Source of the DNA: Gemmatimonadales bacterium
GTDB lineage: Bacteria; Gemmatimonadota; Gemmatimonadetes; Gemmatimonadales; GWC2-71-9
Length of the DNA: 23,082 nucleotides
Direction: 5' to 3'
NCBI GenBank assembly: GCA_013812695.1
Contig: JACCSZ010000002.1
Span: 1 to 23,082, forward strand
Below are positions 7,499-13,584 of this stretch, piece after piece (position 1 is the stretch's first letter; each line of letters starts with the position of its first letter). The notes under the pieces were generated by a model. It made no database searches. It was given only the letters and a program-made list of their open reading frames with translations, and was not told where the DNA came from. The translations under genes and the position numbers were made by a program.

Positions 7499-7625
7499 CG
7501 ATTGCCACGAGCCGCGGAGGCCGGACGGCCTGCCAGCGGCGGCGAAGTCGGGACCCCGGTGCGCTGCGGCCATGGCCGGCAGGCGGAGGGTGGGGGAGTC
7601 TCCTCCCCGCTTCTACGAGAGGGGC

Positions 7626-7655
7626 AAGCTAAGCGGGCATGGTCACTTGTGTCAA
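7626..7655 (-). promoter_or_regulatory. Predicted promoter of infC-rpmI-rplT
   Basis: TTGACA (7655-7650), an 18-nt spacer and TAGCTT (7631-7626) resemble a housekeeping-sigma promoter: a perfect -35 and a weaker -10. Transcription would begin near 7619, about 120 nt before the terminator hairpin. The same -10 hexamer appears in the rex promoter of this window, which raises confidence in both. Confidence 0.6.
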
Positions 7656-7671
7656 TGGACGTGTGTGCGAG

Positions 7672-7734
7672 GTCACCCAGAGCGCCGTGAGGGCATGCCT
7701 GGAACTCCGCCGCCGTCCCCTCGCTCAGGATGAC
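7672..7734. repeat. Palindromic interspersed element, copy 1 (diverged)
   Basis: This is a 63-bp imperfect palindrome. The right arm (7717-7734) reads GTCATCCTGAGCGAGGGG on the minus strand, and the left arm (7672-7693) begins GTCACCCAGAGCG, with a GGCATGCC palindrome in between. It carries the terminal GTCAtCCtgAGCG signature of the other four copies but has lost much of the stem. It forms the last 21 codons and the stop of the MBL-fold gene. Confidence 0.7.
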
Positions 7735-8632
7735 GTCCACCCACCTCCACCACATCCCGCAGCCCGACTCCCTTCCCCTCCGCCACCGCGACGCCGGAGG
7801 CGGTCGTCGGATCGTGCTCGAAGATCAGCCGCCACGCCCCGGCGACCGCATCGCGCAGCAGCGCGCGCTTGCTCTCGAGGGTCCGGAGCGGCTCCAGGTC
7901 GTACCCCATGATCCAGGGCAGCGGCAGGTGCGCCACGGTCGGGATCAGATCAGCGATGAACGCCGCCGTCTCGCCCCCGCTCTGGACCAGCACGGCCTGG
8001 TGAAACGGCACGTGGCCCGGGGTGAGCCGCACGGCGATCCCCGGCAGCACTTCGCCGTCCCCGTCGAGCAGGCGCCAGCGGTCCGCCGCGGCCACCGGCT
8101 CGAAATTGGGCGACAGGTAGCTCGCGCGGGTCCGCTCGTTCGCGTGGCGCGCGAACTCGAGTTCGCCCCTCTGGACGACGTAGGTGGCGTTGGGGAAGGT
8201 CGGCCGGACGTGGCGTCTCGGATCGGCCTCGAGCTCGGGGTCGAGCGTAGTATTGCCGCCGGCGTGATCGAAGTGGAGGTGGGTGTTGATCACCCAGCGT
8301 ACGTCCCCCGGCAGAAAGCCGGCGGTGGCCAGCGCGTCCTCGAGCTGGGTCGCGCCTTCGAGCCCCGAGTTGTCGACGCCATAGATGTCGAGAAAGCGTT
8401 GATCCTGCTTGTTGCCGAGCGCGGTGTCGATGAGCACCAACCCGTCCGGGTGCTCCACCAGCAAGCACCGCATGGCGAGCGGGATCCGGTGCCGCGCGTC
8501 GGGCGCCGCACGAGTCTCCCACAGCGGGCGCGGGACCACGCCGAACATCGCGCCGCCGTCCAGCCGCTGCCGCCCGCCCTCGAGCGTGTGGCAGCGCAGC
8601 CCGCCGACCTGGAACGCCCGCGAGAGACTCAT
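7673..8632 (-). CDS. MBL-fold metallo-hydrolase
   Basis: A metallo-beta-lactamase-fold hydrolase with a dinuclear zinc site, substrate unknown. The 319-residue product has the signature THLHFDH at 117-123 (His118, His120, Asp122, His123), His207 in LTPGH, Asp228 in AFIAD and His273 in FEHD, so all usual metal ligands are present and activity is expected. There is no signal peptide, so it is probably cytoplasmic. The overall layout resembles the broad lactonase/glyoxalase-II-like group that includes quorum-quenching lactonases, but I would not assign a substrate. The ATG at 8632 overlaps the exonuclease stop as ATGA. The C-terminal tail from about residue 299 (GRHPERGDGGGVPGMPSRRSG) is encoded by a palindromic repeat and is unlikely to be ancestral. 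Confidence 0.9.
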   Translation of the reverse strand: MSLSRAFQVGGLRCHTLEGGRQRLDGGAMFGVVPRPLWETRAAPDARHRIPLAMRCLLVEHPDGLVLIDTALGNKQDQRFLDIYGVDNSGLEGATQLEDALATAGFLPGDVRWVINTHLHFDHAGGNTTLDPELEADPRRHVRPTFPNATYVVQRGELEFARHANERTRASYLSPNFEPVAAADRWRLLDGDGEVLPGIAVRLTPGHVPFHQAVLVQSGGETAAFIADLIPTVAHLPLPWIMGYDLEPLRTLESKRALLRDAVAGAWRLIFEHDPTTASGVAVAEGKGVGLRDVVEVGGRHPERGDGGGVPGMPSRRSG

Positions 8633-9507
8633 GCCGGACCTTCCGCGACGCTATCCGCGAGCGGGACCGTCGGGATCGCCGATCGTTTACGTCGACGGCC
8701 CCCGCGCGCGCGGCGGAGCGCGATCGCCGCGAGGTCCTGGAGCGTCGATGCCCCGTCCTCGCGCGCCAGGCGGAGCAGCCGCGCGAGCAGGTCGGCCGTC
8801 ACCAGCGCGTCGCCCGCGGCGCGGTGGCGAGCCGAATTCCGGAAGCCGAAGAATTGGGTGAGATGGTCCAGCCCGCACGAGCGCACCCCCTTCACCAGCC
8901 GCCGCGCCAGCCGCACCGTACAGAGCTGCGGCCCGTCGAGCGCCAGGTCCCGGGCGCGCCGGACCTCCGCGCTCACGAACCCCCAGTCGAACCGTGCGTT
9001 GTGCGCCACGAACACCCGGCCGGCCAGCGCGCCGACGACCTGATCGGCCACCTCGGCGAACCTCGGGGCCTGCTCGACCATCGCGTTGGTGATGTTGGTG
9101 ATCGCGCAGACGGCGGGCGGAATCGGCCGGCCCGGGTTGACCAGCGAGTCGAGCACGAGCTCCCGGCGGTCGCCGTGCACCACGACCACGGCGATCTCGG
9201 TGATCCGGTCGTGTCCGGACGCGCGCATGCCGGTGGTCTCGACGTCCACCACCGCAAACGCGCACTCGCCCAGCAGCGGCGAGCCCTGGGCTTCGGGCAC
9301 GAGTCCCCACCGCCCGTCGCTCAGTTGCCGCACGCGGGGGTCGGCGCCGAGCAGGGCGATCGCGATCCGCTCGCACACCGATTCGGGCGCGCCCGGCAGC
9401 CCGAGCACCCGGTGACAGAGCGCCGCCGCCGGCCGGGGACCCTCACGTAGCGTCACCAGCACCCGATCGAGGAGCGTCCCCTCGGGGTGGGCCGACAAAC
9501 CGATCAC
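8629..9507 (-). CDS. DnaQ-like DEDDh 3'-5' exonuclease with an N-terminal extension
   Basis: A 3'-5' exonuclease of the DNA polymerase III epsilon type. The 292-residue product has Exo I FAVVDVETTG (Asp88, Glu90), Exo II AHNARFDWGF (Asp174) and Exo III HRAAGD (His228, Asp233), so the DEDDh set is complete. About 80 residues precede the nuclease. They look like a small winged-helix module ending DPRVRQLSDGRWGLVPE, a feature of several accessory DnaQ-like proteins rather than of the replicative epsilon subunit. The C-terminus is a basic tail (RRARGGRRRKRS). GTG 9507 is chosen because it overlaps the arginine deiminase stop as GTGA; longer starts would read through that gene. The role is probably accessory repair or nucleic-acid trimming. 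It could not be distinguished here from an RNA-directed exonuclease. Confidence 0.9.
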   Translation of the reverse strand: MIGLSAHPEGTLLDRVLVTLREGPRPAAALCHRVLGLPGAPESVCERIAIALLGADPRVRQLSDGRWGLVPEAQGSPLLGECAFAVVDVETTGMRASGHDRITEIAVVVVHGDRRELVLDSLVNPGRPIPPAVCAITNITNAMVEQAPRFAEVADQVVGALAGRVFVAHNARFDWGFVSAEVRRARDLALDGPQLCTVRLARRLVKGVRSCGLDHLTQFFGFRNSARHRAAGDALVTADLLARLLRLAREDGASTLQDLAAIALRRARGGRRRKRSAIPTVPLADSVAEGPA

Positions 9508-10733
9508 AGGGCGGCCCGCCGGAGCGGCAGCGACATGCAGCGCGGCCCGCCGCCGCCGCGCGCGAGCTCGGTGCCCTCGATCGTGATGACGGTGCGGTGC
9601 TTGGCGTCGGTCCAGTCGTCGAAGGCGAGGAAGTTGACGGCGGGCACGACCCGGAAGCCGGCGGCCTGCAGCTCGCACAGGGTCGCGTCGTTCCGGCGGT
9701 AGCTGACGATCGTCCCGGGGCGCACTGCGAGAAAGTTGCACGCCGAGCTCCACTGCTCACGCTCCTGGCTGGTGCGGTGCTGTCCGCCGGCGAACACCGG
9801 ATGCATCGGGTGGCGCACCTCGCGCAACGCCTCGAAGAAGTCGGGCATCTCGCGCACGCCGGCCTGCCCATGCCGGCGGTGCAGCACGGGCAGGCGTTCG
9901 GGACCCACGAAGAAGGGCGGATAGATCACACAGAGGTCGCGATCGATCTGGGTAAAGATCATGTCGAGGTGAATCGCGGTCGGCGCCTTGGGCATGATCA
10001 CCACGAGGACGTCGGTCACGACCCCCTGGGCAAAGACCGTGTCGCACAGCTCGTCCAGCGCCGCGGTCGAGGTTCGCTCGCTGAACCCCAGCACGAGCAG
10101 ATCGGGGCGCAAGCAGTGGAGGTCTCCGCCCTCGAGGGTGTAATTGCTCCGCCGCTCCTCGGAGCCGTCGTACAGCAGCCCGTCGTTGGCGAGCTCGGGG
10201 TGGAAGGTGAACAGCGCCTTGATGAGCAGCTCCTCGGTCCAGCGCACGTCGTAGCGCATGGCCGCGACGACGGCGTGACCTCCGATCACCATCCCGATGT
10301 CGCGGGGGAAGAACAGATTGGGCAGCGGTGGAAAGGCGAACCCTTCCTCGTTGAGCGCCTGCGCAATCGGCCCGCTCTGCTCCCGGGTCCCCTCGATCAG
10401 CATCTCAACGATCTGCGCCGCGGGCAGCGTCCCCAGCCGCCGGCTCAGCTCGTCCGATGCGAGGACGTCCCTCGTCTTGGTGATCAGAAACTCGCGGGCC
10501 TCGGGCTGGGCCAGGATGTCGGCCAGCAGCTCGCGCACCTGCAGCACCGTGGCGAACCGCCGCAACACCGACACGAACTGCCGGTGCTCTCGCTGGGCGA
10601 TCTCGAGCGCGATGATGTCGTCGTACAGATAATCTTCGCGGTTCCCCGGCGTGACCGCCTCGAGCTCGGGACCGGGCGTGTGAACGAGGACGGTCTGCAG
10701 TTGGGCAATTTCGGAGGTGACGTCGACGGGCAT
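9504..10733 (-). CDS. arcA: Arginine deiminase
   Basis: Hydrolyses L-arginine to citrulline and ammonia, the first step of the arginine dihydrolase pathway, with roles in ATP supply and acid tolerance. The 409-residue protein matches the family in length, and the catalytic set is complete: Asp145 in PNLFFPRD, Glu201 and Asp204 in LEGGDLHCL, His255 and Asp257 in AIHLDMIFT, and the nucleophile Cys399 in GGPRCMSLPLRR. No ornithine carbamoyltransferase, carbamate kinase or arginine/ornithine antiporter lies nearby, so the rest of the pathway is elsewhere or absent. The ATG at 10733 lacks a Shine-Dalgarno sequence. A TAGTTT 5 nt upstream could mean a leaderless transcript (weak). It starts a three-gene run with overlapping stops and starts. 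Confidence 0.93.
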   Translation of the reverse strand: MPVDVTSEIAQLQTVLVHTPGPELEAVTPGNREDYLYDDIIALEIAQREHRQFVSVLRRFATVLQVRELLADILAQPEAREFLITKTRDVLASDELSRRLGTLPAAQIVEMLIEGTREQSGPIAQALNEEGFAFPPLPNLFFPRDIGMVIGGHAVVAAMRYDVRWTEELLIKALFTFHPELANDGLLYDGSEERRSNYTLEGGDLHCLRPDLLVLGFSERTSTAALDELCDTVFAQGVVTDVLVVIMPKAPTAIHLDMIFTQIDRDLCVIYPPFFVGPERLPVLHRRHGQAGVREMPDFFEALREVRHPMHPVFAGGQHRTSQEREQWSSACNFLAVRPGTIVSYRRNDATLCELQAAGFRVVPAVNFLAFDDWTDAKHRTVITIEGTELARGGGGPRCMSLPLRRAAL

Positions 10734-10777
10734 AGACGAAACTATCGGGGGCGGCGGGCGCGGGGCTAGGGCTTGAG

Positions 10778-10809
10778 GACGGAAAGACGGAAAGACGGAA
10801 AGACGGACA
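10778..10809. repeat. Octanucleotide tandem array, GACGGAAA x3 plus one variant
   Basis: Three exact GACGGAAA units (10778-10785, 10786-10793, 10794-10801) are followed by GACGGACA. The array sits 24 bp left of palindromic copy 2. It is in inverted orientation to a second octamer array on the other side. It lies in the 281-bp gap between the deacylase and arginine deiminase genes, which otherwise holds only the palindrome. Confidence 0.9.
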
Positions 10810-10833
10810 GCCGGGACGACGCAGACCGCGGGG

Positions 10834-10934
10834 CTGTCATCCCGAGCGCAGCGAGGGATGAGGTTGCGGGGCGAGTGACCCTCCACGCTCACACGCATGC
10901 GTCGGCCGATCCCTCACTGCGCTCGGGATGACAG
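10834..10934. repeat. Palindromic interspersed element, copy 2 (full length)
   Basis: Two 26-nt arms (10834-10859 and 10909-10934) are inverted repeats with a single C/T difference that still allows G-U pairing. The arms begin CTGTCATCCCGAGCGCAG. The 49-bp core carries cGAGTGACcCTC and GCATGCGTCGG segments shared with copies 3 and 4. It lies between the deacylase stop and the arcA start and is flanked by octamer arrays. Confidence 0.9.
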
Positions 10935-10945
10935 GGCCTCGCGAC

Positions 10946-11009
10946 GTTCCGTCATTCCGTCATTCCGTCATTCCGTCATTCCGTCGTTCCGTCGTTCCAA
11001 CTTTCCGTC
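10946..11009. repeat. Octanucleotide tandem array, ATTCCGTC-type, 8 units
   Basis: Eight contiguous 8-nt units: GTTCCGTC, ATTCCGTC x4, GTTCCGTC, the diverged GTTCCAAC, and TTTCCGTC. The reverse complement, GACGGAAT, is nearly the unit of the array at 10778, so the two arrays are inverted around palindromic copy 2. The array ends 5 bp from the deacylase stop codon. Confidence 0.9.
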
Positions 11010-11014
11010 CTCCG

Positions 11015-12694
11015 TCACTCCCCACGAGCCCCCGCCCCCCGAATCACCCGCCCTGGCAGCGCCCCAGTGGCCTGGCCGTCGGCGATGACGGGGGTGCCGT
11101 TCACCAGCACCCAGCGCATCCCCTCCGAGAGCTGGTTGGGCTCGGCGAAGGTGGCGCGGTCGCGGACGCGCTCGGGATCGAACACCACCACGTCCGCCCA
11201 CATCCCGACCTTGAGCACGCCGCGGTCCCCGAACCGCATGCGCTGCGCGGGGAGCGACGTGAACTTCCGGATCGCGTCCTCGAGCGTCAGTTGGCGCTCC
11301 TCGCGCACGTACTTCCGGAGGATCCGCGGGAACGTACCGTAGGCGCGAGGATGCGGATGCTCCCGGCCCAGCGGGCCATCGGGCGCGGTCCCCTGCGAGT
11401 CGTTGTTGATCGACACCCACGGCTGGCGCAGTGCGAGCGCCACGTCCGGCTCGGACATCCCGAACACCGCGACGGAGGTGAACGCATCGTCCTCGACCAG
11501 CACGTCGAACAGCGCCTCGATCGCGTCCGTCTTCCGGAGCGCGGCCACGTCGGCCAGCGTCTTCCCCATGTAGGACTCGAGCGCCGGATTCTGGACCACG
11601 CCGATCAGCACCGCCGTCGGCCCCGGAATCTCCTGCCATTCGTTGTCCCAGCCCGCGTCGGCCGACAGAATCTCGCGCCGAATCCGTCGGCGCGCCGCAG
11701 GGTCGCGGAGCCGCTCGAGCAACTTCGCCGTGCCGCCGTCGTGCGCCCAAGGCGGGATGAACGCGGACATCGAGTTGAACCATGCCGGGTACGCGTAAGT
11801 GTCGGCCGCGATGTCCACCCCCGCCTTCCGCGCCGAGTCGATCTTGGCGACGACCCGCGGCATCCGCCCCCAGCTCCGCTTGCCCGCGACCTTGAGGTGC
11901 CAGATCTCGACCGGGATCGCGGCGTCCCGTCCGATCCGGATCGCTTCGTCGAGCGCCGCGTCGATCTCGGCGCCCTCCGATCGCAGGTGCGTGGCGTAGG
12001 TGCCGCCGAGCCTCCCAGCCTCGGCCGCGAGCGCCACGAGCTCGTCGGTGTCCGCGTACGGCGCCGGCGGGTACTGCAGCGACGTCGAGAGGCCGACCGC
12101 CCCTTCGCGCATCGCCTCCCGGACCAGCGACTTCATCCGCTCGAGCTGATCCGGCGTCGGGGTTCGGTCTCCATCGCCCAGGACCATCCGGCGCACCTGC
12201 GTCGCCCCGACGTAGCTCGCGAAGTTGATGCCGATGCCCTGCCGCTCGAGCCGCGCGAAGTACCCGCCGAGCGTCCGCCAGTCGGGCGTCACCGCGTAAT
12301 GGCGGTACCCCGCCCGGTCGGTCGCCACGATCGAATCGTTCAGCGGACCCGCCGAGCCACCCTCACCGGTGATCTCGGTGGTGATCCCCTGAAAGATCTT
12401 GGACGGCAGGCTCGGGTTGACGAGGATGCTCAGCTCCGACTGGCCCAGCATGTCGATGAAGCCGGGCGCCACGACCATCCCCGCCGCGTCGACCGTCCGC
12501 CGCGCCGCTGCCGAGTCGAGCGTACCGATCGCGGCGATGCGGCCCTTCCGGATCCCCACGTCCCCCGCGTACCATGGCGAGCCGGTCCCGTCGATGATCC
12601 GGCCGTTCCGGATCAGAAGGTCGTAGACGTCGGCCTGCGCCGGGAGGGCGGCGGGGATGATGGCCAGGAGAAGACAGAAGCCGATGAATCGCAT
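11015..12694 (-). CDS. Exported D-aminoacylase-like amidohydrolase with an altered metal site
   Basis: The 559-residue product resembles N-acyl-D-amino-acid deacylases of the amidohydrolase superfamily. It begins with a signal peptide (MRFIGFCLLLAIIPAALPAQA) and would act outside the cytoplasm. Recognisable parts are VYDLLIRNGRIIDGTG (N-terminal beta sandwich), VAPGFID (78-81), FQGITTEITGEGG (about 101-113), ATHLRSE with His236, IWHLK with His266, NNDSQG with Asp432, HPHPRAYGTFPRILRKYVRE, and a C-terminal ADVVVFDPERV return to the sandwich. The canonical HxH after FID is replaced by DMLGQSE, and the usual GNCG metal-binding Cys position is GEGG, so the alpha-metal site is missing. ATG 12694 is chosen because it starts the signal peptide; no clear Shine-Dalgarno sequence precedes it. 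The substrate is unknown; D-amino-acid derivatives are a guess from the family. Confidence 0.88.
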   Translation of the reverse strand: MRFIGFCLLLAIIPAALPAQADVYDLLIRNGRIIDGTGSPWYAGDVGIRKGRIAAIGTLDSAAARRTVDAAGMVVAPGFIDMLGQSELSILVNPSLPSKIFQGITTEITGEGGSAGPLNDSIVATDRAGYRHYAVTPDWRTLGGYFARLERQGIGINFASYVGATQVRRMVLGDGDRTPTPDQLERMKSLVREAMREGAVGLSTSLQYPPAPYADTDELVALAAEAGRLGGTYATHLRSEGAEIDAALDEAIRIGRDAAIPVEIWHLKVAGKRSWGRMPRVVAKIDSARKAGVDIAADTYAYPAWFNSMSAFIPPWAHDGGTAKLLERLRDPAARRRIRREILSADAGWDNEWQEIPGPTAVLIGVVQNPALESYMGKTLADVAALRKTDAIEALFDVLVEDDAFTSVAVFGMSEPDVALALRQPWVSINNDSQGTAPDGPLGREHPHPRAYGTFPRILRKYVREERQLTLEDAIRKFTSLPAQRMRFGDRGVLKVGMWADVVVFDPERVRDRATFAEPNQLSEGMRWVLVNGTPVIADGQATGALPGRVIRGAGARGE

Positions 12695-12728
12695 GCAACC
12701 CGAGGATCGGATGGATGGGGTGGACGCC

Positions 12729-12874
12729 GTCATCCTGAGCGGCCGTGTCATCCTGAGCGGCCGTGTCATCCTGAGCGGAGCGAAGGATCGGATGAATGGC
12801 ACGAGTGACGCTCGAGCCTCACTCCCATGCGTCGGGAGATCCTTCCCCCTCGCTGCGCTCGGGGTCAGGATGAC
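12729..12874. repeat. Palindromic interspersed element, copy 3, with a triplicated left arm
   Basis: The left arm occurs as an 18-bp tandem unit, GTCATCCTGAGCGGCCGT, at 12729-12746 and 12747-12764, with a third partial copy at 12765-12780 that continues into the normal arm. The core (about 12787-12836) matches copy 4 closely, sharing CGAGTGACGCTCGAGC and CATGCGTCGG. The right arm ends at 12874 and contains a short CCCC insertion relative to the left. It lies between rex and the deacylase gene, which has no clear promoter of its own; the 211-bp gap contains little else. Confidence 0.9.
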
Positions 12875-12905
12875 GGTGTGCATCACTCGCGCGCGCCGCC
12901 GGAGC

Positions 12906-13526
12906 TCATCGATTCGCGAGTGCGTAGCTCAGGGTTTCGAGCTCGAGCGCGAGATTGACGGTCTTCACGACCACGTCGTCCGGCACCACGAGCTGGACCG
13001 GGGCGAAGTTGAGCACGGCCTTGACGCCGAGCTGTACGAGCCGGTCCGTCACCGGCTGCGCCGCGTCCGCCGGGGTGACCAGCACCGCCATGTCGATGGG
13101 CCGGCGGGCGAATTCGGCTTCGAGCGTGTCGATGTCGAGAATGGTCAGGCCATTCCACTGGCGGCCGATCTTGGCGGGGTCGCTGTCGAAGATGGCGACG
13201 ATGTCGAAGCCGCGCTGCCGGAAGCCGCGGTACTGCACCAGGGCGCCCCCGATCTTTCCCGCGCCGATCATCCCGACCTGGTACCGTTGCTTGAGACCCA
13301 GGATCTCGCGCAGCCGACCGGCCAGCTCGGGCACCGGATAGCCGAGGCCGCGCTTGCCGAACGACCCGAAGAACGACAGGTCTTTGCGCACCTGCGCCGA
13401 GGTCGTGCTCCCGCGCGACGCGAGCGCGCCCGAGCTGACCGTCGCGATACCCTGCCCTTCGAACTCTTCGAGGAAGCGCAGGTAGAGCGACAGTCGGCGA
13501 ACGGTGGATTCGGCGACCTTACGCAT
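12906..13526 (-). CDS. rex: Redox-sensing transcriptional repressor Rex
   Basis: Rex binds NADH/NAD+ through a Rossmann domain and represses fermentative and respiratory genes until NADH rises. The 206-residue product has an N-terminal winged helix (about 1-75, including STVRRLSLYLRFL and QVRKDLSFFGSFGKRGLGY) and a Rossmann domain with the GxGxxG dinucleotide motif GAGKIGG (88-94) and VAIFDSDPAKIG. Length is typical (about 205-215). ATG 13526 is chosen because it aligns with the family start and lies 11 bp from the operator. The in-frame extension to 13574 would be read across the operator and into rsmA. It is probably autoregulated, since a perfect Rex site overlaps its promoter. Confidence 0.96.
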   Translation of the reverse strand: MRKVAESTVRRLSLYLRFLEEFEGQGIATVSSGALASRGSTTSAQVRKDLSFFGSFGKRGLGYPVPELAGRLREILGLKQRYQVGMIGAGKIGGALVQYRGFRQRGFDIVAIFDSDPAKIGRQWNGLTILDIDTLEAEFARRPIDMAVLVTPADAAQPVTDRLVQLGVKAVLNFAPVQLVVPDDVVVKTVNLALELETLSYALANR

Positions 13527-13537
13527 GTCCCGTGTTG

Positions 13538-13555
13538 TTGTGAAACATTTCACAA
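13538..13555. promoter_or_regulatory. Rex operator upstream of rex
   Basis: TTGTGAAACATTTCACAA matches the Rex consensus TTGTGAAnnnnTTCACAA at every defined position. It lies 11 bp upstream of the rex ATG and directly downstream of the predicted -10 box, so bound Rex would cover the transcription start. Rex autoregulation is known in several Gram-positive bacteria. A perfect site here strongly supports the gene call. Confidence 0.93.
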
Positions 13556-13584
13556 AAGCTATCGCGGGGTCCACCCCTCGTCAA
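13556..13584 (-). promoter_or_regulatory. Predicted rex promoter embedded in the 3' end of rsmA
   Basis: TTGACG (13584-13579), a 17-nt spacer and TAGCTT (13561-13556) form a sigma-70-like promoter. The -35 and spacer lie in the last rsmA codons, and the TAG stop codon of rsmA is the first half of the -10. The predicted start falls inside the Rex operator. The -10 hexamer is identical to that proposed for infC. Confidence 0.65.

Larger units (their letters stand above)
7439..7619 (-). promoter_or_regulatory. 5' leader of infC-rpmI-rplT, candidate L20/IF3 autoregulatory RNA
   Basis: The predicted transcript runs about 180 nt before the CTG start. In order it can form: GGGGAG-GAGA-CTCCCC (7608-7593); a GGCC-rich palindrome around 7568-7584 that competes with a long-range GCCTGCC/GGCAGGC pairing; AGGCCG-TC-CGGCCT near 7518-7532; and the terminator at 7498-7461. 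The segment GGGTCCCG (7556-7549) can pair with the terminator's 5' arm through 4+4 bp with one bulged C, a plausible antiterminator. Attenuation of this operon by L20 is established in Bacillus. Whether this RNA binds L20 is inference. No open reading frame with a ribosome-binding site is evident in it. Confidence 0.6.

Noticed and set aside
6687..7508. A 273-residue protein ending in L35
   Set aside because: Residues before MPKQKTKRAA are infC out of frame. L35 has a good Shine-Dalgarno sequence and the usual 64-residue length.
7673..10733. Arginine deiminase, exonuclease and MBL operon as a defence or toxin system
   Set aside because: All three resemble ordinary metabolic or repair enzymes with intact standard active sites, and no mobile or defence genes surround them. 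I keep it only as an operon worth a conservation check.
10946..11009. Octamer array as a small CRISPR
   Set aside because: The units are contiguous 8-mers with no spacers, and no cas genes are present.
12906..13574. Longer Rex starting at 13574
   Set aside because: The extension would be encoded by the operator and the end of rsmA. The family N-terminus begins at the ATG at 13526.
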